A DNA stretch of 36,066 bases, taken from positions 1-36,066 of IMG/VR virus record IMGVR_UViG_3300032245_000576, one strand, 5' to 3'. Positions 5,082 to 11,834 of this stretch are shown here, piece after piece. The notes beneath the pieces were generated by a model. The model was given only the letters and a program-made list of their open reading frames with translations, made no database searches and was not told where the DNA came from. This DNA is from a virus. Every line of letters starts with the position of its first letter. The stretch's first letter is position 1. Both the position numbers and the translations under genes were made by a program.

Positions 5082-5410
5082 TCTGCGGCCTCTTCGTAGT
5101 CTGGTTCTAATCCCAAGCGATTGCACATATCAAGCGCAATGAGTTCTGGTAGACTGCCAACTGCTTTTTCGCAACCGCCCCATTCGTCATCTTTCAGCAC
5201 CTGACCATTGAAGTGTTCTTCAATCCACCAATAGCCATTGCCATTGTTATCACGCCAGGTAATCTCTACCGAGTTGCCGTCATCATCTTCGCCATAAGCG
5301 TGTTCGCCTATTTGGTCATAGCAAAGATAATCCAACAACAGTTTTCTTGCTGTGTCGGGATCAATGTGTCCGCGTAAGATATCAAAAGATTGTTGTGATT
5401 CTGCTTTCAT
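5078..5410 (-). CDS. Unknown acidic 110-residue protein
   Basis: I do not recognise this protein. It is strongly acidic (ends DYEEAAE; EDDDGNSVEITWRDNNGNG in the middle) with an aromatic patch (YWWIEEHF around residues 61-68). The ATG at 5410 is chosen because GGAG lies about 7 bases upstream; a longer frame to 5512 would run through a GC-rich hairpin region. Its stop overlaps the methyltransferase start (ATGA), so the two are translationally coupled. Small acidic phage early proteins are often DNA mimics or host-protein inhibitors, but nothing here proves that. Confidence 0.7.
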   Translation of the reverse strand: MKAESQQSFDILRGHIDPDTARKLLLDYLCYDQIGEHAYGEDDDGNSVEITWRDNNGNGYWWIEEHFNGQVLKDDEWGGCEKAVGSLPELIALDMCNRLGLEPDYEEAAE

Positions 5411-5440
5411 TTTGGCACTCCAAAAAAAGTTAAAAAGTTT

Positions 5441-5498
5441 GGGGGTTCCGGGCACCTGCCCCCAGGTCAGGCTAAGTTGCCGGGAGGAAAAGCCCGGC
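5441..5498 (-). other. GC-rich hairpin cluster in the operon leader (possible attenuator)
   Basis: Between 5512 and 5410 on minus lie GCCGGG/CCCGGC (5498-5493/5484-5479) and ACCTG/CAGGT (5467-5463/5458-5454). A competing GGGGG/CCCCC pair (5463-5459/5445-5441) is followed by AAACTTTTTAAC and T7. Mutually exclusive stems ahead of U tracts resemble an attenuator or partial terminator tuning the downstream genes. Confidence 0.4.
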
Positions 5499-5511
5499 TG
5501 CCCCGATAGCA

Positions 5512-5748
5512 TTAGTCCACCTGGGGTTCGGTGGCTTCAACTGCTCGTTGCACACGCTCGATATGGCGTGTGGCAATCATTAGTGTGTCGCAAGCGTCAC
5601 GCAGGGCAATACGCATGCTGAACAATGCATCGCTATCTAACACCTCATCACGCAACAGGTAAAACTTTGACTCTACAATGTTGCGCACCTCCTCCAACAT
5701 CTCAAGTGCCTGGGCTTCGTCGTGTTCTTGTGTGTGTGTATCTGACAT
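5512..5748 (-). CDS. Unknown small acidic helical protein, first gene of the early-type operon
   Basis: A 78-residue protein, highly acidic at its start (MSDTHTQEHDEAQALEMLEE) and predicted almost fully helical, with a heptad-like spacing of Leu, Ile and Val that could form a coiled coil or dimer. No known domain is seen. AGGAGA sits 7 bases before the ATG, and a good sigma70-type promoter with an overlapping palindrome lies upstream (5768-5819). First position in a promoter-operator unit would suit a regulator, but there is no recognisable helix-turn-helix and the charge argues against DNA binding. Confidence 0.72.
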   Translation of the reverse strand: MSDTHTQEHDEAQALEMLEEVRNIVESKFYLLRDEVLDSDALFSMRIALRDACDTLMIATRHIERVQRAVEATEPQVD

Positions 5749-5767
5749 TTTGTATCTCCTAAAAACA

Positions 5768-5819
5768 GTAGCAATATCGCTACAAAAACAAGTATAACAT
5801 CAACGCCATTATTGGTCAA
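5768..5819 (-). promoter_or_regulatory. Sigma70-type early promoter with overlapping palindromic operator candidate
   Basis: On the minus strand TTGACC (5819-5814) and TATACT (5796-5791) are separated by 17 bases, each matching the consensus at five of six positions. GTAGCGATATTGCTAC (5783-5768), a 16-bp near-perfect palindrome, covers the expected start site and could be an operator or a leader hairpin. This is the best vegetative-type promoter in the window and would be read by host polymerase on entry. Confidence 0.7.
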
Positions 5820-5838
5820 TGTAGTACAAAGTATTACT

Positions 5839-6195
5839 TTAGGCTGTAGGGTCTTTTGCTAGGTCAAAACGCATGACACCACAATGTGGCAAGTGCAAAC
5901 TGTTGCTTGAAACCCACACTTGATCTCCCTGTGGTTCCAAACTGTGTCGATCCACTGCCGCCGCAGGCACACGCAACACCCACACACTATCTGTGCGTTG
6001 TGTGCGTGTTCTGTAGTCTGTGTCTGCGATCTCTGGTGTGGCACTCAAGTAAATGTATCTGCGTCCTGACACAGCACCTGTGAGTGGGTTTATGGTCACA
6101 CGCTGGCTCACTTCAATGCGACGACTGTGTTCAAAGTCGTGATATTCTTTTGCGTCTAATGCTGTGTAGAATGCTTTGAGTTTGGGTATTTTCAT
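5839..6195 (-). CDS. Unknown 118-residue protein
   Basis: I do not recognise this protein. It begins MKIPKLKAFYTALDAKEYHDF and is rich in beta-prone segments (YIYLSATPEI, VWVLRVPAAAV, VWVSSNSLHL), suggesting a small beta-sandwich or barrel; no catalytic motif is visible. The ATG at 6195 has AAAGGA 6 bases upstream, and the minus strand has GTTAAATA beginning 27 bases upstream, like the leader class of late promoters. It ends 19 bases before the early promoter of the next minus-strand gene, so it is probably a separate unit. It is divergent from the small-terminase candidate. Confidence 0.7.
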   Translation of the reverse strand: MKIPKLKAFYTALDAKEYHDFEHSRRIEVSQRVTINPLTGAVSGRRYIYLSATPEIADTDYRTRTQRTDSVWVLRVPAAAVDRHSLEPQGDQVWVSSNSLHLPHCGVMRFDLAKDPTA

Positions 6196-6214
6196 TTCAA
6201 TCCTTTTACAGGTG

Positions 6215-6222
6215 TATTTAAC
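6215..6222 (-). promoter_or_regulatory. T4-late-like octamer (GTTAAATA)
   Basis: Minus-strand GTTAAATA begins at 6222, 27 bases before the ATG at 6195. It faces away from the plus-strand octamer at 6240, with 17 bases between them. Confidence 0.45.
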
Positions 6223-6239
6223 GGGTTCTACGCCAAACC

Positions 6240-6247
6240 ACTAAATA
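6240..6247 (+). promoter_or_regulatory. T4-late-like promoter octamer (ACTAAATA), leaderless class
   Basis: ACTAAATA begins exactly 13 bases before the ATG at 6253, predicting a transcript that starts on the start codon. No Shine-Dalgarno is seen. Confidence 0.65.
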
Positions 6248-6252
6248 TCCAT

Positions 6253-6624
6253 ATGCTAACGGAAACAAAATCAGATCAACCCGTGAAGAAGCCTCGCAAG
6301 AAGGCACCCAGTCGCGGTGGCGCACGACCAGGATCTGGTCGACCCAAAGGATCTACCACCAAGATCCGGATTGAAGACCTCATGGCACAGATTGAATTGC
6401 AAAGCGGAGAGTCATACGACCAACTGCTGGCCAAGAACTATGTGTCAGCCATACAACGCAGTGACTGGAATGGTGTGCGTGATTACGACAAAGCATTCAT
6501 GAACAAGATGATTGCTGACAAATCAGAGGTGACCACTGTAGAAAGCACCGAACAGATTGAGCACAAGCAAGCTGCTTTTGCAGAAGCCATACGCCAAATC
6601 ACCGGTATAGCCACCAAGGACTAA
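6253..6624 (+). CDS. Small terminase subunit candidate, predicted leaderless
   Basis: A 123-residue protein. The N terminus is very basic (KKPRKKAPSRGG) and runs into the G-A-R-P-G-S-G-R-P-K-G motif, common at the front of phage small terminases and other DNA-binding phage proteins. A helical region with YDQLLAKNYVSAI and a C-terminal helix containing QAAFAEAIRQ follow. Size, the basic front and position (start of the packaging and head module) fit TerS, which binds viral DNA and recruits the large subunit. However, the large terminase is 2.8 kb away, and the sequence alone is not decisive; the 9159-9473 gene directly before terL is an alternative. Its stop overlaps the next octamer. Confidence 0.55.
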   Translation: MLTETKSDQPVKKPRKKAPSRGGARPGSGRPKGSTTKIRIEDLMAQIELQSGESYDQLLAKNYVSAIQRSDWNGVRDYDKAFMNKMIADKSEVTTVESTEQIEHKQAAFAEAIRQITGIATKD

Positions 6625-6627
6625 ATA
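6620..6627 (+). promoter_or_regulatory. T4-late-like octamer (ACTAAATA) overlapping the upstream stop codon
   Basis: ACTAAATA contains the TAA stop of the preceding gene and begins 16 bases before the ATG at 6636, giving a predicted leader of only 3 nt. Confidence 0.5.
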
Positions 6628-6635
6628 ATAACATT

Positions 6636-6815
6636 ATGCCATTAGACAAATCCAAATCCCCTAAAGCGTTCCAAAAGAACATCAGCACCGAAGTCAAGGC
6701 CGGTAAGCCCGTGAAACAGGCTGTGGCCATTGCCTACGCTGTGGCAGGCAAAAAGAAACGCACTGGCGAAAAGATTTCAGCCACCATGCGTAAAGACTCA
6801 AAAGGAAAAAAATAA
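6636..6815 (+). CDS. Small basic phage protein (59 residues)
   Basis: A 59-residue protein. It starts MPLDKSKSPKAFQKNISTEV, contains KQAVAIAYAVAG in the middle and ends in a Lys-rich tail (MRKDSKGKK). The pattern S-K-x-A-F-x-K-N-x-x-T-E followed by G-K-P-x-K-Q-A-x-A-I-A-Y is a widespread small conserved phage protein of unknown function, usually lying among head or packaging genes. Its charge suggests nucleic-acid or capsid-interior contact. The stop overlaps the next start as TAATG. Confidence 0.78.
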   Translation: MPLDKSKSPKAFQKNISTEVKAGKPVKQAVAIAYAVAGKKKRTGEKISATMRKDSKGKK

Positions 6816-7300
6816 TGAAACCAGCAGGAACACAAACCGACAAGAACATGGACTTTGATGGCATGGCTCAAACAGGCACAGGCCGTGTGAACCAAAAGAT
6901 GCATACCAATGCCTGGAGTGGCCACATGAACGATGGTCGCCTTGTGAACAAAGGCCGTGGTCCAACTACAGGCAACATGGGCTGTGGTGCTCCTGGACAA
7001 AAAGGTGCAACAGCCAGTGTCACAAAAGACTCATTCCGTGCAGCACCAACTTCGTCAACACCCGCAGTACCAAAACAAGGTTCAGTGCGTGACAACATCA
7101 ACCGTGGTGCACAGGTTCGCAATCCTGGCGGCACAAGAGATTGGATGCCAAGTGCAGGACAAAATTACAAAGGCAACCCAGACAAGATTCGCATTGGTCA
7201 AGGTGGTGGTCCTGCTTATGGACTCACTGAAAAAGGCAGCCGTCCCAGCACAGCAGCCGGACAAAGCAGTTTCAACTACGGTCCCAAGAAACAATATTAA
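6815..7300 (+). CDS. Disordered Gly-rich protein with a GRGPTTGN motif
   Basis: A 161-residue protein, low in hydrophobic residues and rich in Gly, Asn, Gln, Thr and Pro, so mostly disordered. It carries GRGPTTGNMG around residues 48-57, the same motif found as RGPTTGN and GRGPTKGN in the 8039-8305 product. Tyr/Gly-rich ends (SFNYGPKKQY) are also present. No enzyme motif is seen. It is coupled to the upstream gene (TAATG) and lies 10 bp before the next gene. The repeated motif suggests docking to a common partner, perhaps a capsid or DNA, but that is inference. Confidence 0.75.
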   Translation: MKPAGTQTDKNMDFDGMAQTGTGRVNQKMHTNAWSGHMNDGRLVNKGRGPTTGNMGCGAPGQKGATASVTKDSFRAAPTSSTPAVPKQGSVRDNINRGAQVRNPGGTRDWMPSAGQNYKGNPDKIRIGQGGGPAYGLTEKGSRPSTAAGQSSFNYGPKKQY

Positions 7301-7310
7301 GGTCTAGACA

Positions 7311-7676
7311 ATGACAACAGCATTTAGACCCAACGCCAATGGCAGTGAATATATTTTTATCACTGATGACTCAACCAATTACACCTTGATCCTGGACCAA
7401 TTCACTGGTTCATATGGTAATGCCTTATGGGTCACCAACTCAGAACCATATGGTGGCAATGTGGTCTATGTCACAGCAGGTTGGGATGAGTTTGACACAG
7501 CAGCCATTGTGCCCGCAGTGGGCTCACCAGGACAGGGTTTACCTGTGGTGCCTCAGAGCAGTGTGATACTCAGTGTGAATACCACACAACAAGCCATACC
7601 CAATTCACCCTTGTATTTTGCCGCAGCAGTAACAGGCAATGCCAATGTGATAGTAGTTCAAGGAAGTGTAGAATAA
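7311..7676 (+). CDS. Small beta-rich structural protein A (head decoration candidate)
   Basis: A 121-residue protein composed of alternating hydrophobic beta strands (YIFITDDST, YTLILDQF, NALWVTN, VILSVNTTQQAI, ANVIVVQGSVE) without catalytic residues. It has the look of a small beta-sandwich virion protein such as a capsid decoration or fibre attachment protein. The next gene product (7678-8028) has a similar length and the same strand pattern, especially the final I-x-V-x-G ending, so the two may be diverged duplicates. AAGG lies about 10 bases upstream of the ATG. Function is inferred from pattern and position only. Confidence 0.7.
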   Translation: MTTAFRPNANGSEYIFITDDSTNYTLILDQFTGSYGNALWVTNSEPYGGNVVYVTAGWDEFDTAAIVPAVGSPGQGLPVVPQSSVILSVNTTQQAIPNSPLYFAAAVTGNANVIVVQGSVE

Positions 7677-7677
7677 C

Positions 7678-8028
7678 ATGAGCACTGTATTAGGACCATT
7701 TATCCCTACCACACCCACTGTGGCCCTGGAATGTCTTGCTGGTTCTGTGAATTCACCCATCAGTCTCACAGCATTGAGTGCTGACAATTGGCCATCAACT
7801 TTTTTCTGTACCAATGTGGGCGCTGCAGGTTCATTTCTTGCCATTGCCACTCCAGACTACCTGGCCAATGCAAGTCCCACTACCAGTGCATTTTTGCTGC
7901 CAGGCGAAACAATGATATATCAAGTGGATGCACCTGGACAAAGTCAGATCACAGGCACTGCTTTGGTAGCAGCCACATATGGCTTTGGTGCCACAACAAT
8001 CACTGTCACTGGCGGTGTAAACCAATAA
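7678..8028 (+). CDS. Small beta-rich structural protein B (likely paralogue of A)
   Basis: A 116-residue protein, Thr/Ala-rich, with strands such as SFLAIATPDYL, MIYQVDAPGQ and a final ATTITVTGGVNQ. It starts one base after the stop of the similar protein at 7311-7676, and the shared layout suggests tandem duplication followed by divergence. No Cys pair, metal motif or enzyme motif beyond two isolated cysteines. It is probably a virion surface protein such as a decoration protein; there is no direct evidence for the exact place in the particle. Confidence 0.7.
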   Translation: MSTVLGPFIPTTPTVALECLAGSVNSPISLTALSADNWPSTFFCTNVGAAGSFLAIATPDYLANASPTTSAFLLPGETMIYQVDAPGQSQITGTALVAATYGFGATTITVTGGVNQ

Positions 8029-8038
8029 GGAAAACAAA

Positions 8039-8305
8039 ATGATTTCAACCAAGAACCCACAAAGCAAAAGCGTGAACCAAAAGCGTGGACCCACAACAGG
8101 CAATGCCAATCCAGGTGGCAAGCGCACAGAATTCATGGCTGCCAAATCCAAGTCAGGGTCAGAACGATCAGCCCTGGCCAACATGGTCACCGACGCTGTG
8201 GCTGCTAGAGGCCGTGGCATGAAAGGCTTCCGCGACGCCGCTGTGGAAGGGCTGCACTCCAACACCAATGTCGGACGCGGACCCACAAAAGGCAACAAGG
8301 CCTAA
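8039..8305 (+). CDS. Small disordered basic protein with two RGPT(T/K)GN motifs
   Basis: An 88-residue protein with strong AAGGAAAA upstream. RGPTTGNANPGG appears near residue 17 and GRGPTKGNKA forms the C terminus, flanking a helical Ala-rich middle (ALANMVTDAVAARGRG). The same motif occurs once in the 6815-7300 product. The protein is basic and mostly disordered. A strong terminator follows, so this ends the first head-region transcript. Function unknown. Confidence 0.75.
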   Translation: MISTKNPQSKSVNQKRGPTTGNANPGGKRTEFMAAKSKSGSERSALANMVTDAVAARGRGMKGFRDAAVEGLHSNTNVGRGPTKGNKA

Positions 8306-8318
8306 ACAGCCTTTTCTT

Positions 8319-8350
8319 ACTCCACACGCACAGGGTGTGTGGAGTTTTTT
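8319..8350 (+). terminator. Strong intrinsic terminator
   Basis: ACTCCACAC (8319-8327) pairs perfectly with GTGTGGAGT (8337-8345) around a 9-base loop, followed by T6 (8345-8350). It ends the 6253-8305 gene group. Confidence 0.9.
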
Positions 8351-8373
8351 GATTTGTTATGAAAGGAAATGAC

Positions 8374-9162
8374 ATGAACAAAACCACACCCTCACCTGAC
8401 GCCAATCCCTGGGCTGATGAACCACAAGCAGTAACACCCACCCGACCCCGAACCCCCAAAGCAGAAAAAGACATCAAGATTGTTCGCGAGGCAACCTCAC
8501 CTGAATACGATACGGAAGGCTTGATGACTGACTTTCCCACTGCCACAGACTTGGAACGCTTTGTGTTTGATGAAACCGGCGTTGTGCTCAGCCTCAAAGG
8601 TCGTGCCAACAAACTCAAGTACCAAGTGGCCATGGATGTGCTCAATGGTGCACAAGTTGATCCCAAGTTCATTGGCACAGGCAACCCCTACCTGGACAAG
8701 ATGGACATGGTGCCTGAAGAGCCCATGAAGGAACTGCCACCACGCTCACCAGAAATCCCCAGTCGTGATCATTTGCAGAATGAATTCTTCACTGCGTTTG
8801 TGCCACATTCGGATGCAGAGTATCATGCTCGTGGCGTCAAAATGCACTGCACATTCCGCAAGTACAACAATGGTTGCATCACTTATGAAGTGTTGGGACC
8901 CATCGAACCCAAGCCAGTTGGTGAAAAGATTGACAAGTTTGGCCGTGTTCGCCCAGAGATCATCAAATGGGTGGATCCACGAACTGGCGAGCAAATCGTC
9001 CAGCGTGAGGACGGAACGCTTACTCCTATAGGACGCAGACTCCGAGCCATGATGCAGACCATGAAGTATAATGACTCCAATCAATGGGTACGCTACATTG
9101 ATAGAGACTTTATCTCCCTGGATCAACGAGCAGCAGCCAACCCTTGGGACCTTGAAGAATGA
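8374..9162 (+). CDS. Unknown 262-residue protein upstream of terminase
   Basis: The protein begins MNKTTPSPDANPWADEP, with a Pro-rich disordered front, then a mixed folded region (residues about 40-240) with VVLSLKGRANKLKYQVAMDV, FGRVRPEIIKWVDPRTGEQI and a C-terminal WDLEE. I do not recognise a family. The ATG at 8374 is preferred over 8359 because AAAGGAA sits 5-11 bases before it, within the would-be extension. Its stop overlaps the next start (ATGA), and the following gene is coupled to terL, so it belongs to the packaging operon and may act in head assembly or DNA packaging. Confidence 0.72.
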   Translation: MNKTTPSPDANPWADEPQAVTPTRPRTPKAEKDIKIVREATSPEYDTEGLMTDFPTATDLERFVFDETGVVLSLKGRANKLKYQVAMDVLNGAQVDPKFIGTGNPYLDKMDMVPEEPMKELPPRSPEIPSRDHLQNEFFTAFVPHSDAEYHARGVKMHCTFRKYNNGCITYEVLGPIEPKPVGEKIDKFGRVRPEIIKWVDPRTGEQIVQREDGTLTPIGRRLRAMMQTMKYNDSNQWVRYIDRDFISLDQRAAANPWDLEE

Positions 9163-9473
9163 CACAGGACCACACCATTAGAGACGGTATGATCAATTCA
9201 GCAGTGGAAACACGGCGTGCTGATGAAACCAAGATCATGCAGAAAGTAAATGCTGTGAACCGTGAAGCATTTACTCAACGCTTTCCTGGCCACATTGAAC
9301 ACAGCATGCGACTGATCTCTGAACGCCTGCAGAACTGCCTCATCAAGCCTGGTGAGATGGACCTTGCCAATCCTGACACCTGGCCTGCCACAGCCGGTGA
9401 GATTGAAAGTCTTGCTGGCGCATTGTGGAGCCTGGAACAGGTACGACACTACTGGCCCACACAAGGCAAGTAA
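9159..9473 (+). CDS. Small helical protein directly before terL
   Basis: A 104-residue protein, nearly all helical and rich in Arg, Glu and Ala (AVETRRADETKIMQKVN, HIEHSMRLISERLQNCL, AGEIESLAGALWSLEQVR). It overlaps the upstream gene by 4 bases (ATGA), and its stop abuts the terL start (TAA-ATG). Position immediately before the large terminase and the helical make-up would suit a small terminase subunit, competing with the 6253-6624 gene for that title. It has no basic DNA-binding front. No confident family. Confidence 0.7.
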   Translation: MTQDHTIRDGMINSAVETRRADETKIMQKVNAVNREAFTQRFPGHIEHSMRLISERLQNCLIKPGEMDLANPDTWPATAGEIESLAGALWSLEQVRHYWPTQGK

Positions 9474-11087
9474 ATGATTGATCCCACAGTGCTCATGCGG
9501 CGTGCTGTGCGTTGGGTCTGCGATGAACACAATCTCAAGCCCGACAGCCTTGCCCAGTTTGATCATGCCACACAGGAACAGTTTCGCGACCTTGCCATCA
9601 CAGTGGCAGATGACATGCGTTACAATGAACTGCGTTACTTTAGACCTTTTGAACACCAACGCAGTTTCTTTAAGACCATAAGTGATCGCAGAGGCATTCT
9701 TGCTGCCAACCGAATTGGTAAAACAGTAAGCACCTGCTATGAAACTGCCATGCATTTAACTGGCATCTATCCCGACTGGTGGGAAGGCAAACGCTACGAT
9801 CGACCCATCACTGCCATGGTGGCTGGTGAAGGTTGGAGCCAGGTTGCCTTGGTGTTGCAGAATGAATTGCTGGGCACACCAGATATCAAACTGCGAGACA
9901 ACATTGGATCGGGTGCCATACCCCTGGTGTGCATTGATTTGGACACCATGCGCAGTGATGGTGCCAACTGCATAGGCATTGAAATACGCCACAAGTCGGG
10001 TGGCAAGAGTTATTTGCTGTTTGCCAACTACACACAAGAAGTGCGGCAACTGCAGGGTTTCAAATTGAACCTTGCTGTGTTTGATGAGCAGCCACCAGAT
10101 GATTTCTTTAGTGAGATTGTCACGCGAACTGCCACCACACAAGGCATGGTCATGTGTAGTTTCACACCACTCAAAGGTCTCAATGGCCTGGTGTCAAAAT
10201 TTTGGAACCGTGAACAGGGTTATGACTTCATTAGAGTAAGTTGGGCGGATGTGCCTGAATACGATCCCTGGGGTGAACCATTCCTGTTGAATTCAACACG
10301 CCAACAACTAGAACGCGATTACCTGCCACACGAACGCGATGCCCGCATCCAGGGCAAACCCATCATGGGCAAGGGTGCTGTGTTTCAACTGCGCGATTGG
10401 CCCACATACAAGTCAGGAGATGTACCATTCCATGAAATGCGCAACATCTCGAGAGTTATTGCACTTGACCTGGGCCTGGTCAATGACAAAACAGTTATCA
10501 GTTTGATGTACTGGGATCCATATGAAAAGTCTGCATGGTTGCATAGACAAATTGTTGTGCAGGGCATAGAAGAAGCAGTGCCCACACAGTACATCAATCA
10601 CTTGCTGCGTCCCGAAGTATATGGCACACCCATTGTGTTGCCTGCAGATGCTTCAACTGCTGGACGCTACACCATGTCAAGCACCAGCATACGCGAACTG
10701 TTTGAACAGTATGAACTCAATGTTGTGCAAGGTGCCATCATGAATCCACCTGACCCACAAGGGCGTGTGACAAACCACAAAAGTTATGGTATAAACCAAA
10801 TGCGGCAAATGCTGGAAGTGGGCAGCCTCATGGTCAACGAGAACTGTGTGGAGTTCCTGCGTGAAGCACAGAACTACTATGTGGACACACAAGGCCGATT
10901 CTCAGACCCGGATGACTGCATTGACTCAGCCAGGTACGCATTGCTGGCATGCCTGCAAGGCATTGCTGAACCCTGGGACAACCTTTCACCACAAGAACGC
11001 ATGCGGCGTCAACGCGGCCAGTTATACAGACCCAGAGATGAAACCAACTTGCCTGCTTGGAAAAAATCACACAACCCTGCTGGATAA
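9474..11087 (+). CDS. terL: Terminase large subunit
   Basis: A 537-residue packaging motor and nuclease. The ATPase domain has Walker A AANRIGKT (77-84) and Walker B NLAVFDE (198-204, catalytic Glu204), with a coupling-motif-like CSFTP at 227-231. The RNase H-like nuclease domain begins with IALDLGLVND (Asp331), followed by LPADAS (Asp391) and DDCIDSARYAL (Asp482), the three acidic metal-binding positions. Length is normal for the family. The enzyme cuts concatemeric DNA and pumps it through the portal, which is encoded 2.4 kb downstream. The start abuts the upstream stop, and the next gene begins one base after this stop. Confidence 0.95.
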   Translation: MIDPTVLMRRAVRWVCDEHNLKPDSLAQFDHATQEQFRDLAITVADDMRYNELRYFRPFEHQRSFFKTISDRRGILAANRIGKTVSTCYETAMHLTGIYPDWWEGKRYDRPITAMVAGEGWSQVALVLQNELLGTPDIKLRDNIGSGAIPLVCIDLDTMRSDGANCIGIEIRHKSGGKSYLLFANYTQEVRQLQGFKLNLAVFDEQPPDDFFSEIVTRTATTQGMVMCSFTPLKGLNGLVSKFWNREQGYDFIRVSWADVPEYDPWGEPFLLNSTRQQLERDYLPHERDARIQGKPIMGKGAVFQLRDWPTYKSGDVPFHEMRNISRVIALDLGLVNDKTVISLMYWDPYEKSAWLHRQIVVQGIEEAVPTQYINHLLRPEVYGTPIVLPADASTAGRYTMSSTSIRELFEQYELNVVQGAIMNPPDPQGRVTNHKSYGINQMRQMLEVGSLMVNENCVEFLREAQNYYVDTQGRFSDPDDCIDSARYALLACLQGIAEPWDNLSPQERMRRQRGQLYRPRDETNLPAWKKSHNPAG

Positions 11088-11088
11088 T

Positions 11089-11805
11089 ATGACCTATCAA
11101 CTACACCAACAAGACTGCATTGAGTGGATGAAATCACAGCCCGCAGAATCAGTGGACATTGTGCTGACATCACCGCCCTACAACTTTGACATGCCATATG
11201 GCACATACCTGGACAACATCACAAACTACCGATCCTGGACACAGGCCTGGATTTCTGAAGTGGGTCGCATACTCACACACACTGGCAGATTCATAATCAA
11301 CATACAGCCCAGGTTCAGTGAAAGAGAACCTTACCATCACTGGGTGCATCATGCCGCAGAATCAGCAGGATTGCTATGGTATGGTGAACGCATATGGCAA
11401 AAGAACACCATCAGCGGCTATCGTGGTGCTGCTGGCTCAATGGGCATACCCTCAAAGATATATCTTTGGTATTCAACAGAGTATGTGCAGTTCTTCAGCA
11501 AAGGTGATATCTATAGACCCACACGCCGAGATCAAAGTTTGATTACCATGCCTGAACAAACTGCCTGGGCTCGAGAACATGTTTGGTCAATAGCACCAGC
11601 ACGCCAAAAAGACCATCCAGCACAGATGCCAGAACAACTGGCTGAACGCTGTCTGAAACTGTTTGCTCGTCAAGGTGATGTTGTGTATGATCCATTTGCT
11701 GGTGCTGGCACAACCATGGTGGTGGCCAAACAACTGGGTCTGGACAGTGTAGGCACCGAACTGGATTCAAATTATTGTGATCTTATACACCAGCGAATGA
11801 TATGA
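11089..11805 (+). CDS. DNA methyltransferase of the N4-cytosine/N6-adenine class
   Basis: A 238-residue protein. The catalytic motif TSPPYNF (27-33) comes first and the SAM motif DPFAGAGTT (201-209) last, the permuted (beta-type) order. The S-P-P-Y form is most often linked to N4-methylcytosine, while N6-adenine enzymes usually have D-P-P-Y, so m4C is the likelier product. The target-recognition part lies between the motifs. There is no matching restriction enzyme nearby, so it is an orphan, probably protecting phage DNA or marking it. A longer in-frame extension to 10846 would run inside terL and is rejected; the ATG at 11089 lies one base after the terL stop. Confidence 0.9.
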   Translation: MTYQLHQQDCIEWMKSQPAESVDIVLTSPPYNFDMPYGTYLDNITNYRSWTQAWISEVGRILTHTGRFIINIQPRFSEREPYHHWVHHAAESAGLLWYGERIWQKNTISGYRGAAGSMGIPSKIYLWYSTEYVQFFSKGDIYRPTRRDQSLITMPEQTAWAREHVWSIAPARQKDHPAQMPEQLAERCLKLFARQGDVVYDPFAGAGTTMVVAKQLGLDSVGTELDSNYCDLIHQRMI

Positions 11806-11806
11806 T

Positions 11807-11814
11807 AATAAATA
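11807..11814 (+). promoter_or_regulatory. T4-late-like promoter octamer (AATAAATA)
   Basis: AATAAATA begins exactly 28 bases before the ATG at 11835, with GGAAAGGA in the predicted 15-nt leader. It is the third copy of this spacing, after 2289 and 3688. Confidence 0.65.
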
Positions 11815-11834
11815 ACTGCATGGAAAGGACAACA

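Noticed and set aside
10846-11088. In-frame extension of the DNA methyltransferase into terL
   Set aside because: The extension overlaps terL in another frame and has no family similarity. The ATG at 11089, one base after the terL stop, gives a complete enzyme.
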